Shown here one piece after another: positions 24,641-33,870 of a stretch of 64,000 bases of DNA. Under the pieces are notes generated by a model. It was not told where the DNA came from. It saw nothing but the letters and a program-made list of their open reading frames with translations, and searched no databases. The DNA is from Deltaproteobacteria bacterium. Its GTDB lineage: Bacteria; UBA10199; DSSB01; JACPFA01. Numbering within the stretch: position 1 is the stretch's first letter; every line of letters begins with the position of its first letter. The position numbers were made by a program, and so were the translations under genes. The stretch lies in contig JACPFA010000042.1 in NCBI GenBank assembly GCA_016183235.1, forward strand, positions 1 to 64,000. Reading direction: 5' to 3'.

Positions 24641-25395
24641 TTGAAACACTTGTAACCATGCTTATCAAACGTTGGTATGTGTGGTGTTTTTTAATCAGTT
24701 ATTTTTTAATAGCCCATTTTTATTGGGGATGGCGGCAAACACTTAAATTTTTATTCTTGGGTTATCTATTGGCATGGGGCAGCGAGGCTCTTTCGATTCG
24801 CCATGGCTTTCCCTATGGGCTTTATCAATACCATTACGAAGCCATGCCCCATGAATGGATGATTTTTGGGGTACCCTTTTGGGATTCACTCTCTTATGTT
24901 TTCTTAGCTTTTTTTAGTTTAACGGTGGCAACGTTGATTCATGCCAAATATCGGCCACAACACCCCCTCATTGAAATTCAAAATAGTTGGTTAACGTTGT
25001 TGATGGCAGCTTGTTACATGATGATGATTGATATTGTGATCGACCCCGTGGCCAATCAAGGTGAAAAATGGTTTTTGGGAAAGATTTATCATTACCCCGA
25101 AGGTGGGGCTTATTTTGGAGTACCCTTAAGCAATTTCGCGGGTTGGTGGTTAACCGCCCTGGTCATTTATATTTTTAATCGCATGTTATGGCCCGCCAAA
25201 GAATCAAGCCTCATGGAACGTTTTTTGCCTTTAGGCACCCTGCTCTATTTTATGGTGTTTATTTTTAATTTCCTGATCACTTGGTGGATAGGAGATTACA
25301 AACTACTCTTTGCCGATATTTTATGGGGCACCCTCATGTTCGCCATCGTCTACCATGCCAGCCGCTACAAAAACAAAATCCCCTTACATTTTTAA
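24637..25395 (+). CDS. CruF/DUF422-like carotenoid biosynthesis membrane protein
   Basis: 252 aa, about seven membrane helices. WGSEALSIRHGFPYGLYQYH and VIDPVANQGEKW, then YFGVPLSNFAGWW, match the CruF/bisanhydrobacterioruberin hydratase-type family. No other carotenoid genes are in view, so the product is uncertain. Overlaps the SDR gene. Confidence 0.85.
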   Translation: MIETLVTMLIKRWYVWCFLISYFLIAHFYWGWRQTLKFLFLGYLLAWGSEALSIRHGFPYGLYQYHYEAMPHEWMIFGVPFWDSLSYVFLAFFSLTVATLIHAKYRPQHPLIEIQNSWLTLLMAACYMMMIDIVIDPVANQGEKWFLGKIYHYPEGGAYFGVPLSNFAGWWLTALVIYIFNRMLWPAKESSLMERFLPLGTLLYFMVFIFNFLITWWIGDYKLLFADILWGTLMFAIVYHASRYKNKIPLHF

Positions 25396-25419
25396 AATTA
25401 TGATCACGGCTATGATTGA

Positions 25420-28086
25420 TTAGGGTGAAGGGATATTTAAGAAGTCATTTTGCCAGTAAGTTTCAACAGGGACATCAATTGAAACATAAGGATGTAAAAT
25501 ATGTTCTAGGCGTGTGTTACTAACGTCAAAACCAGCTTCAGCCAATAAATTTTTTGTATATTCTAAGCTCATTGTTGCATCGGGATGATAATGACCAGAA
25601 CCATTGTTCAAAGAAATGATCTTATTATTCTGTAAATAAAATTCACCCGCAGCATAAACGTTGAGGCCCCCTGCTAAAATACTATGTGCCGGACGCTCAT
25701 AACCTGGTTCAATGGCTTCTTCATAAACACGCATAACATTATCAAAACCCACCGTATAAATAAATTTGCGGATGTTATTCCATTCCTCATGAGTAATGCG
25801 GGCGGTGAGCTGACGGTAACTATCTGCCCCTATCACTTCTCTATACAAATCTAAAATACCTTGTTTAGCTTGAGCAATTTTTTCATCGAATGCAATACTT
25901 GCTTGTGCCCTTTCTGCAATCGGTAAGTCCCTAAGCCTATCTGTTTTCTGTTGACGCAAGTTAGTTAGATGATCCCAGGCACTTTGAATACGCCGCCGAT
26001 TGATTTCAAGGCCTCTCTTTACTTTACGCGCTACATCCCCACTCTGTCCAAGCTCTTGGAGGATTTTTAAATTTTTATCTAGGATTTCTTGTTCTAATTT
26101 TTTAAACTTCGATACGCTCTCAATCTCGTATTCACGATGCACAGCACGCAATTCTGAAGACCCTGCCGGATAATAGACTATGACTTTTCTTGTCTGATCC
26201 TGGTACACACCTGTTCTTACTTCAGCTGCAAGATGTTCAGCCGTTGGAAAATTTTCAGCACAATGATAATCTCGCTGCCACGGCACTTTTTCAACTCGCT
26301 TTTTGGCATGATGCCTTGATCCAGGTGGCTTATCGCCTTTCAACACAGATTTGACGACATCAAAATAGATGTGCAAAGGTATCAAAGGAAACCCTGTTGC
26401 CGGCCCTTGATATCCTTTAGCTGCACGGGCCTCAGTAAAAGAATCATCTGCTGCCAAACGACTACTTTCAATTTCGGCTACTTCTCGACGACGCTTGGCA
26501 TATTCATCGTGTGCCCTAGCCCGTAGTTCATCAGGCAGATTAAAACGCCCTCTCATTGCCTCTGGAGCTTCATGAGCAAAATAATGTTCAAAACGTCGAA
26601 ACTCGGTATCAATAAGATGGTCGGTTATTTCAACGTATTGAAATTCAGAGCTAAAGTCGTTGGTTTTTTGTTCTGCTATTGCTTTTAATAGATTCAAACG
26701 CTTTTGATGCAATAAGTTTTCATACTCACGGTAGGCATTAAGATCATGGATTTTTTTTGGGTCAAATTTCGCTTTATTAATCACATCACGGTACGGACTA
26801 TTTTGCACATCAGCTACATCGAGGACAGTATCCACAAAGATAGCTGTAATCCTGCCTTGTTCAATGGCGCGTTGTAATCCTTTTAAAATGAGACGTTCGT
26901 CTTCAGTCAAATCTCGTTTTGCATCGGTAACTTTAGGTTGGATACGACGTAAACTCCGCGTGCTATTGCGCGCTTCTTTAATTGGAAATACCACTCGATG
27001 GTGTTCTGATAATTCAAGTGAATAAAGAATTTCTATATTGGGCGCATATTTTTCAGCAAAAGCCAAAAAGGTAGGGTCAAAACGTCCTGTCAATTCAACC
27101 GAAGCACCCTGATAGAGACCTTGCTCGATAGCTGCTTGATATTTTAAAATTTGATTACGCACTTGTCGCGTTTCACCGACCCCATAACGCGAATAGCGTT
27201 TATGTTCCCAGATATGATCAGGAATTAAAGCTAGGTCATTATCAATAGGTGATGATAATTCTGTCCACTGGTTGCGCACATCCAAACCACGGTAGGTCAC
27301 TTGTGTTGAACCCTGCGCATCTATCCCAATGGCCATCGCATCAAAAAATTCCGCCATGTATCGAAGGTTGGTCAATTCAAAAAGCAGGCCTTGCATGACA
27401 TTATAAGAACCAACAATATCTTTGCTAATATTACCCTCTGCTGCGGCCAAAGCCTGACGTATTTTTTCTTCTCCCTTTGGAAAATCTAAGCAAGCAAGAA
27501 TCAATGGAACTTCTTCTGTTTTAATTAAACCCAATTCTGCATAACGTTCTAATTGGCTTTGAATTGTGTCTCGCGATGGAACTTCGTAGGTTTGATGACT
27601 GCGCCATAGTTGAATCAGTAAATGACGCAACAACTTAAAGTCACGGGTAATGTTATGCAAACCTTGCTGTCGTGCATCCATATTATGTTGCGTATCAACT
27701 AATAAATCATGCAGACGCTGAATGATTTGACCAAAGGAAAGTCGTTCCGAATCAACCAAAAGCCGATCGACCCAGCGGGCAAAGGGTTGATTTTCAGGAG
27801 TAGCAACAGCAACACGAACCCCTTCCGCCATACCATGAAAGGATCCCTCTTCACGGGCAACAGTAGCAACTAAACTTTCCCCATAAATACCACGGACCGG
27901 TGCCGCTTCTAATGCCCCCAACTCAGACAAACCACGAACAGCCCTCGCAGCATCGATCGGTTTAGGAGCAACACCTCCCTGTTGAGCTGCTAAGGCAACA
28001 CTCGCCAGCCTTCCCTCAACACGAAGTTTGTCGATTTCTTCCCTGCCCCGATTGGGATCAGATGTAACACCCCTTGGTTTAGCCAT
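25420..28086 (-). CDS. Large protein: shared MAxPR N-terminus, PD-(D/E)XK-like region and SGHY C-terminal domain
   Basis: 888 aa, no named full-length family. N-terminus MAKPRG and the Ala-rich DAARAVRGLSELGA (45-58) are shared with the next two genes. Residues 231-320 resemble a PD-(D/E)XK nuclease core: helix with Glu237, Asp282/Asp284, then Glu294-x-Lys296 (WEHK) and a QxxKYQAAI helix. Middle is charged and helical. Residues 800-860 contain HS-x3-GG, AAGE and SGHYHP (830-835), the motif set of plant IQM proteins and many uncharacterised bacterial proteins. No signal peptide. The SD GAGG is 5 nt from the ATG and lies inside a 10-bp hairpin. An effector or toxin is possible; this is inference. 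Confidence 0.7.
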   Translation of the reverse strand: MAKPRGVTSDPNRGREEIDKLRVEGRLASVALAAQQGGVAPKPIDAARAVRGLSELGALEAAPVRGIYGESLVATVAREEGSFHGMAEGVRVAVATPENQPFARWVDRLLVDSERLSFGQIIQRLHDLLVDTQHNMDARQQGLHNITRDFKLLRHLLIQLWRSHQTYEVPSRDTIQSQLERYAELGLIKTEEVPLILACLDFPKGEEKIRQALAAAEGNISKDIVGSYNVMQGLLFELTNLRYMAEFFDAMAIGIDAQGSTQVTYRGLDVRNQWTELSSPIDNDLALIPDHIWEHKRYSRYGVGETRQVRNQILKYQAAIEQGLYQGASVELTGRFDPTFLAFAEKYAPNIEILYSLELSEHHRVVFPIKEARNSTRSLRRIQPKVTDAKRDLTEDERLILKGLQRAIEQGRITAIFVDTVLDVADVQNSPYRDVINKAKFDPKKIHDLNAYREYENLLHQKRLNLLKAIAEQKTNDFSSEFQYVEITDHLIDTEFRRFEHYFAHEAPEAMRGRFNLPDELRARAHDEYAKRRREVAEIESSRLAADDSFTEARAAKGYQGPATGFPLIPLHIYFDVVKSVLKGDKPPGSRHHAKKRVEKVPWQRDYHCAENFPTAEHLAAEVRTGVYQDQTRKVIVYYPAGSSELRAVHREYEIESVSKFKKLEQEILDKNLKILQELGQSGDVARKVKRGLEINRRRIQSAWDHLTNLRQQKTDRLRDLPIAERAQASIAFDEKIAQAKQGILDLYREVIGADSYRQLTARITHEEWNNIRKFIYTVGFDNVMRVYEEAIEPGYERPAHSILAGGLNVYAAGEFYLQNNKIISLNNGSGHYHPDATMSLEYTKNLLAEAGFDVSNTRLEHILHPYVSIDVPVETYWQNDFLNIPSP

Positions 28087-28088
28087 GC

Positions 28089-28114
28089 AAACCTCTATAA
28101 AATCATAGAGGTTT
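28089..28114 (-). promoter_or_regulatory. Hairpin enclosing the SD of the 888-aa gene
   Basis: Perfect 10-bp stem (28114-28105 with 28098-28089) and 6-nt loop; the 3' arm contains GAGG, the only SD, 5 nt before the ATG at 28086. Would block ribosome binding when folded. Confidence 0.7.
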
Positions 28115-28157
28115 TATCGGCATTAATACTGGATAAATTTCCTATTTAAATAATTTT

Positions 28158-28182
28158 TTATGTATATTTATGTTTAATTAAT
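28158..28182 (-). promoter_or_regulatory. AT-rich 25-bp motif, copy 1
   Basis: 24 of 25 bases identical to 33846-33870, at nearly the same distance from the start codon (72 versus 67 nt). On the minus strand it contains ATACATAA twice, 2 nt apart. Promoter, UP-like element or operator. Confidence 0.65.
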
Positions 28183-28185
28183 GAA

Positions 28186-29109
28186 CTATTGGAGCAAATC
28201 GACTTCACCATGCGCGATCATCTTAGCCAGATTGGAATCGGGCATTACCTGTACTTGCCCGCTAGCATCGACCGTAAAGGAAAGCTCATCTCCGGTTGTA
28301 AATGCGTGAGTGTCCCAGTAAGCACGATCAGAAGTTGGTGGCGCAAAAGTTCCAGCAATAACGGTATAAAGGCCAAATTGACCGGTAGGTCCATAAGGAC
28401 CTGCAACAACATATAAAGTATTCGTAGGAGCACCAACTCCATTGACAATATTCACGATTTCCTCTCGCCCTCCTGACCTTCGTTTAACTCGAATACTTTG
28501 TTGGCCTTCTAAGGCAACAATGCCATCTTGCCCTAATGGTGTATTTTGTGTCTCCAAACGAATCACCAAACGTCTTCCTGGCTCACTGGTGCCTACCGCA
28601 ACGCCTTCAATAACATCGCCCGTATTGAAAAATCGAGTACTCAAATTATCTGGAATCCCTAAACGTGCTAAAGATATCGTAAGATCCTTGCCAAACGCCA
28701 CTTCTCCTTGGAAACCATGAGTCACTAAAGTTTCAGCAAATTCAATTAAAGCGGATGGATCTACAAACACCCCTCCTCTACCCAAAGTGACCTTCGAACC
28801 CAAACCAGGAGTTGCAGCATCCACATGCACAGCCAAATGGGCGTAAATGGGGCTATCTGGAACATTAGCAGATTTTAAAGTCATCCCAGCGGCTTCTGGA
28901 TTAGCTTGCACCCCCGCTACACCCACAGCACCTAATCGTGCCAAACCTGCCGCGGCTGCAGCTCCCGTTAATTTTAGCGCTTCGCCATCAACTTGAACGC
29001 GGGCCCCTTCTACGAGTTTGTCTCCGGGCCTATCTGTCCGTTTCTTATCCCGAACACCTTCACCTTCAACCGGGGGCCTACCCCCACCAATACCTCTAGG
29101 TCGTGCCAT
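28186..29109 (-). CDS. MAxPR-family protein with GPYGPTG/YWxxHAF C-terminal domain
   Basis: 307 aa. N-terminus MARPRG and TGAAAAAGLARLGA as in the neighbours; the rest is predicted beta-rich. The C-terminal GPYGPTGQFGLYT (237-249), APP and YWDTHAF (264-270) look like a small conserved domain I have seen in uncharacterised bacterial and phage proteins, possibly a nuclease-type fold; this is from memory and uncertain. AAGGAA SD, 17 nt after the upstream gene, so co-transcribed with it. Confidence 0.65.
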   Translation of the reverse strand: MARPRGIGGGRPPVEGEGVRDKKRTDRPGDKLVEGARVQVDGEALKLTGAAAAAGLARLGAVGVAGVQANPEAAGMTLKSANVPDSPIYAHLAVHVDAATPGLGSKVTLGRGGVFVDPSALIEFAETLVTHGFQGEVAFGKDLTISLARLGIPDNLSTRFFNTGDVIEGVAVGTSEPGRRLVIRLETQNTPLGQDGIVALEGQQSIRVKRRSGGREEIVNIVNGVGAPTNTLYVVAGPYGPTGQFGLYTVIAGTFAPPTSDRAYWDTHAFTTGDELSFTVDASGQVQVMPDSNLAKMIAHGEVDLLQ

Positions 29110-29126
29110 AAAAAAATTCCTTATGA

Positions 29127-29885
29127 TTAATCAAAATAGTTAACTATATCCTCGCGCCGTATGCCAACTTCTTGTCCATCTTGGCTAACGATGATCGAGA
29201 GCTCAAACTCTCTTTCATTTCTAAGAGTAACCATGGCATAGGCTTGTGTGGATGGATTTATGATTACCTCAAAATCACGCGTCATGTTTTCACCGTCTGT
29301 TACGGTAAAAGCTAGCCCATCGATACCAATATCCTGTCCAATCGCACCACTCACTTCTCCCGTCTTAGGATTGCAACGATTACGAATCACTGCAATGTCG
29401 CGCACAACTGCCGTTGAATCGAGAATAATTCGATAAGAACCATCTGCTATCCTTGTAACTGTTAATTCAACTCCAGGCACGCCGTGTTGATTTATAAGCC
29501 TACGGGTTGCAGGCCTATCTCCATGTACCGTAAAGTAGGCATAACCATCTGCTCGATCTACAGGATCCATGGTTGCATGTGGATCAAAACGACCATCTAA
29601 TCTTGCTAATTCTTCAGAGCGCACCGCTTCCACACCCGGCGTGTCAAAAATGCCGCTTGCTGATCTTCCTATCCCACCTTCCTTTGTCTGAACAAGCCTT
29701 TCTAAACCCACAGCAGCGGCAGCAGCATCAACAGCACTTACTTCAGTTCCCGAAGCCTGTGCAGCCTTTACTGCAGCTCGAGCCGGATCTTTCCTGCCCT
29801 TGTCTGCACGTAACTCTTCAACTCCTTCTTCAGGCACCCGTGGAGGAGTACCGCCACTTTGCCCTGTTTTCCTTGGTCCTGCCAT
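29127..29885 (-). CDS. MAxPR-family hypothetical protein
   Basis: 252 aa from ATG 29885 (GGAGG, 5 nt); five upstream in-frame codons are rejected. Starts MAGPRK, has a charged linker, then SAVDAAAAAVGLERL (54-68), aligning with the two downstream proteins. The remaining 170 residues are beta-rich and end VGIRREDIVNYFD; no family recognised. First gene of the pair with the 307-aa protein. Confidence 0.65.
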   Translation of the reverse strand: MAGPRKTGQSGGTPPRVPEEGVEELRADKGRKDPARAAVKAAQASGTEVSAVDAAAAAVGLERLVQTKEGGIGRSASGIFDTPGVEAVRSEELARLDGRFDPHATMDPVDRADGYAYFTVHGDRPATRRLINQHGVPGVELTVTRIADGSYRIILDSTAVVRDIAVIRNRCNPKTGEVSGAIGQDIGIDGLAFTVTDGENMTRDFEVIINPSTQAYAMVTLRNEREFELSIIVSQDGQEVGIRREDIVNYFD

Positions 29886-29990
29886 AATACCTCCTGGCAT
29901 AAATATTAATTGTTATATCGGGGTTTAAAAGCTTGTGTTGCCTATATTTTATAAAAAAATTTATTTATATTCATTAATAATGTATTATAA

Positions 29991-32900
29991 TTACACACCT
30001 GCACGGCGATAAGCCGCTTCGCGTTGCTTTAATAATTGCCGTATTCTCCCTTGAAGACGTTGGGATTCTTCGAATTTATCGGGATGAGCATGAACGGGTT
30101 TTGAATCTCCTATCACTAAATAAGTCAAATTTTGGGCATAGTCATGGCGCCGCCGTTCCAACACATCCCACGTCATAGCAATTTCACGTTCAATTCTTTC
30201 AATGTTGGGGCGTTCTCGTTCAAAACGGCGCTGCTGAATTTTTTCTATCGTTCGCCTTGCTCCAAATCCACCCGTCTTCAAACCTAATAAAAATGATAAA
30301 TTCCCCTTCGCCATCTCCATCATATGATGCTTGCTAAAGGCATTATCCCAATAAGCATAGGCATCTTCTATGCCTTTAAATTCACCATCTGCAAAACGTA
30401 AGGCACTCTTCAAGACAATATCATTGGTGACACCCCAAACATTAAAACCCATATACTCGCCAGCAAATCGAGTAGCAGCCATCAAAGGACGTTTGGCAAC
30501 ATCCCCGGCAATGCCAAATGCACCTCGAATCAAAAATCCACCTTGCGGATCAATCGCATGACTAAGTTGCATATGTTGAATTTGTTCTCGCACAGAAATG
30601 CCTCGGAGGGCTTTAAGCCGGTTAGGCAAACAACGTAAGGCCAGTGCTTCGCTTCTTGCTAAAACCCGAAGCATGGGATTAAAGGCCATCACATCCCAAG
30701 CAAAGTGAGCAGCATTTTGTTCGGCCGAAAGCCCCCGATCCCACACAAAATGTCGGCCGACGCCCAATTCACTAGCAATAAACTGAAAGTTCTTTTCTAA
30801 AAGATGAAAAGATAAAGCGTGGGTAAACCCAAAGGCTGGACTGCGGATATGAGGCGTGGTGAGCAACCAACGTCCGGCACCTAATGCACGATGACCTAGC
30901 CTAGTTGCCCCAGGGATATGCGCAAGCCCTCGCCCTACCATTGCACCGCTGGATCGCACCAACCGCGCTGCCCCTGCCACAGCCCTTAATCGCCCCACCA
31001 ATGAAGCGCCCCGCAACAGTAACCCCGCTGCAAAAGGTGCCATGTAACTTGAAAGTAACACGATCCCTACGTCCAAAACAAATTCACGTTTGGCGTGGAT
31101 ATCAGCCAGCCGTTCAGTTTCTTTTGCTAAACTATATTTGCGTTGTAGGATACCCTGCATTTTGGATTGTGCAGCCTCAAAATGCCCCGCGGCTACTTCA
31201 CGATAGGCTTCAGCCCATTTTTTGCGCATCTTATAAACTCGAGGTACAAAGGCCTGACCATCCACAAGGTAGTCGCCGTCCATTTCACCAAGCTCAGCCA
31301 ATTGATTTTCAAGGTCATTGAGATTTCGATGATTATCAAGGAGGTTTTCAAACCGATCAACATATTGTAAGCTTTGTGTCGCAAATTCAAGGCGGGCTAA
31401 AGTTTCTTCCATAGGGTTATGTTGAACAATGCCCTCTTGTGAAAGCTCTGCTTGCAAATAAAGATTGTAGCCTTGTCGAACATGGTCATAGACATAAACC
31501 CCGTTTGCCACACAGGTATCTTTGATCCCATGTAGCTGCGGATTTTTCCGAATCACCTTTATTAAAGCTGGATCATCATTATGAACCCCTAAGATCGAGC
31601 GCATGATTTGATCGGCCGGCAGTTGCATGACGGGATCCTGCCCCTTTTGATCAGGGAAAGGGGATGTCGCCTTGCCTTGTAACATCAATGCCGAATCGTA
31701 GAGCTGACGCCGTCGACCCTCAAGACTTGCAAGGCTGATGCGACGCTGGGTAAAAGCTAAATCCGTTTCATCTTTTAAACGTAGTTCCGTTTTAAGCTTG
31801 TGGCTTTGTAAGGTTGCTAGAATATCTTCGCCATAACTTGCTGCCATCACTCGATGTAATTTTTGAAATAGCCCCCGCAATTTTTCTTGCGATGTTATTT
31901 CATCGATTTGCTCGCTCGCAATTTGATCAGCTAAGTTTTCTAAACCCAAAAATACTTCCTGCATTGTTTCTAGATTTCGTTCCCAAAATATTTTGCATTC
32001 TTCCGTCTGCAAAATATATCTTAAGGTCTGGCTAATGGCCAATACGTCTGTTGATTCTTCCGACAGATATTGCGCCCCTACCCTAAAAGGTATCGGCATG
32101 CTTTGCATATATTCAGAAAATTCTTCGTCGCTGATTTTGCCTTGCATCACTTGTTCTAAGACATACAAAAATTTTAACGGTGCTGGATTGTGCAAACGCA
32201 AGAAACTATCGGCCTGTTTTGTTTTACCGGCATTTTGTTTTTGAACGATGTTTTGCATGACCCTTTGCATTTGCATGGCAGTCTTTGAATCAATTGGAAA
32301 AATCATAGCAAGGTGTTGCAGCGAAACCCCTGATTTTACATCCCCAAATGTCATCCGTGTTACTTCGTAAAGTCGCTGAACTTCCATATAATGAGGGTTC
32401 ATGGGATTGATCGGCCCAAATACCTTTTCCACTTCTTCGCGAAACTCTTTTGCCCCTTGAAGAAAACATTGAAACTCTGGCAAACTTTGAGACATGTCAT
32501 TGACGCGATCCATTTTGTCTGCATAGGCTTGGTTCCAATTTGTCTTCAAAAGGTGATGAAAGGCCTCCAAGTTTGACGCTTGAGTTTTTAACGTTTCGAA
32601 GTTGTCCAAGCCTTGTTGCCATTCGATGTATTTTGCATTGAGGTATGCCTGCATCATAGCCGCATCATCAGGATACACAGCCTGTAGCTGCCGCTTGGCT
32701 AAATAGGCCATCACTTCGATTCGTTTGGGAATAGTTCCATTCATCCAACGCAATAAATCCGCCTGCGTTGTACCTATCAAGTCACCTAACCAAGGCAGGA
32801 GCGCACGAAAAGTATTCAGTTGATCATAATCCGACCACAAACGAGGCAAGCTAAGTTTAAATTGTAAATCTTGCAGATGAATTATAGCATCTTGATTCAA

Positions 32901-33779
32901 ATGTGTTGGCTGAAATTTTTCTAAGTCTGAAAAAAGATTTTCGTAATTTTTCGCAATAGAACCATCGGGATCTAAACCTGTTGTCTGCAATTGAAAAAGG
33001 ATGCTTTGACTCTTTGTGGCTAGATCAATAAGCCCCGCTACTTGCCCAACCCATTGTAAATTAGCCAATAAATCATTTGTATTTTCAGAAAGCATCTGCT
33101 CGCGCAGATGATCAGCCGTAGCACGGGCCAAAGTTTGAAAACGACCTGCTTCTACTTGTTGTAAACGTATATACAGGGCAAGGGCTGCATAATTGAACAT
33201 CAGCTGTTCATTTTTTTGAAGATAGGCGGGATGGGCAGCTAAATGCATCTGAAATGTTTGACTCGTCTCTTGTAGTTGCTCTTGCGCTTCCACAATAGCT
33301 TGTTCTAAATCTTCCAGTTGTTTTTGTTGAGCCTGCATGCGGTTTTGAGCTTTAGGCAAAGGCTGCAATAATAATTTTTGCCTTTGTTCGGCTAATTTTA
33401 CCAAAGCATCACGATGATTATTCATTACTGCAAACTCGTCTTTCAATTCAGGAGGAAGTGCATGGGCCGCATCCAAATGCTGGACCATACGGTCGTAAAG
33501 AGGCCGATCCTGAACAATCAACTGCTGCATCACGTCGCCATTTAATCTCTCCCAATCTTGTGAGTTCAGTTGATAGGTACCTCGAGCGTGAAGGGAAGTT
33601 TTAGTCTGTTCTGCTAAGAATGCTTGGTAAAGCTCTGTTGGATCAACACCTTGTGGCTGTGGTGCCAAGGCTTCACCTGCTCCAATAGGTTCATCTAAAA
33701 AAACTTGCTCCCAATCCCCCACAAGAGGAGGATTTGGTTGAACAATTGCGGGATTTTTAAGTACACCTGGAACCACCAT
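29991..33779 (-). CDS. 1262-aa helical protein with a hydrophobic segment, function unknown
   Basis: No named family recognised. Mostly helical and Gln/Leu-rich, coiled-coil-like at about 140-175 and 1205-1262. One hydrophobic stretch (901-922, VLDVGIVLLSSYMAPFAAGLLL) followed by a Gly/Ala/Arg-rich region (923-970) could insert in a membrane. No signal peptide. Lacks the MAxPR signature of the next three genes but lies directly upstream of them and shares the 25-bp motif and 5' hairpin arrangement with the 888-aa gene. AGGG precedes the ATG. Could be a delivery, scaffold or large effector protein. Confidence 0.65.
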   Translation of the reverse strand: MVVPGVLKNPAIVQPNPPLVGDWEQVFLDEPIGAGEALAPQPQGVDPTELYQAFLAEQTKTSLHARGTYQLNSQDWERLNGDVMQQLIVQDRPLYDRMVQHLDAAHALPPELKDEFAVMNNHRDALVKLAEQRQKLLLQPLPKAQNRMQAQQKQLEDLEQAIVEAQEQLQETSQTFQMHLAAHPAYLQKNEQLMFNYAALALYIRLQQVEAGRFQTLARATADHLREQMLSENTNDLLANLQWVGQVAGLIDLATKSQSILFQLQTTGLDPDGSIAKNYENLFSDLEKFQPTHLNQDAIIHLQDLQFKLSLPRLWSDYDQLNTFRALLPWLGDLIGTTQADLLRWMNGTIPKRIEVMAYLAKRQLQAVYPDDAAMMQAYLNAKYIEWQQGLDNFETLKTQASNLEAFHHLLKTNWNQAYADKMDRVNDMSQSLPEFQCFLQGAKEFREEVEKVFGPINPMNPHYMEVQRLYEVTRMTFGDVKSGVSLQHLAMIFPIDSKTAMQMQRVMQNIVQKQNAGKTKQADSFLRLHNPAPLKFLYVLEQVMQGKISDEEFSEYMQSMPIPFRVGAQYLSEESTDVLAISQTLRYILQTEECKIFWERNLETMQEVFLGLENLADQIASEQIDEITSQEKLRGLFQKLHRVMAASYGEDILATLQSHKLKTELRLKDETDLAFTQRRISLASLEGRRRQLYDSALMLQGKATSPFPDQKGQDPVMQLPADQIMRSILGVHNDDPALIKVIRKNPQLHGIKDTCVANGVYVYDHVRQGYNLYLQAELSQEGIVQHNPMEETLARLEFATQSLQYVDRFENLLDNHRNLNDLENQLAELGEMDGDYLVDGQAFVPRVYKMRKKWAEAYREVAAGHFEAAQSKMQGILQRKYSLAKETERLADIHAKREFVLDVGIVLLSSYMAPFAAGLLLRGASLVGRLRAVAGAARLVRSSGAMVGRGLAHIPGATRLGHRALGAGRWLLTTPHIRSPAFGFTHALSFHLLEKNFQFIASELGVGRHFVWDRGLSAEQNAAHFAWDVMAFNPMLRVLARSEALALRCLPNRLKALRGISVREQIQHMQLSHAIDPQGGFLIRGAFGIAGDVAKRPLMAATRFAGEYMGFNVWGVTNDIVLKSALRFADGEFKGIEDAYAYWDNAFSKHHMMEMAKGNLSFLLGLKTGGFGARRTIEKIQQRRFERERPNIERIEREIAMTWDVLERRRHDYAQNLTYLVIGDSKPVHAHPDKFEESQRLQGRIRQLLKQREAAYRRAGV

Positions 33780-33787
33780 AGCACCCT

Positions 33788-33825
33788 ATAAATAGACAAA
33801 TCCGTTTTTATTCTCGTCTATTTAT
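33788..33825 (-). promoter_or_regulatory. Hairpin next to the SD of the 1262-aa gene
   Basis: Perfect 10-bp arms (33816-33825, 33788-33797), 18-nt loop; the SD AGGG abuts the 3' arm, 4 nt from the ATG. Similar placement to the hairpin at 28089-28114. Confidence 0.6.
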
Positions 33826-33845
33826 GGCACTAAAGTTCACAATTA

Positions 33846-33870
33846 TTATGTATATTTATGTATAATTAAT
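33846..33870 (-). promoter_or_regulatory. AT-rich 25-bp motif, copy 2
   Basis: Matches the motif at 28158-28182 with one substitution. The remaining sequence to 33972 holds no gene and no other clear signal. Confidence 0.65.

Noticed and set aside
28089-28114. Hairpin as terminator for the 307-aa gene
   Set aside because: No clear T-run follows on the minus strand and the stem includes the SD of the next gene.
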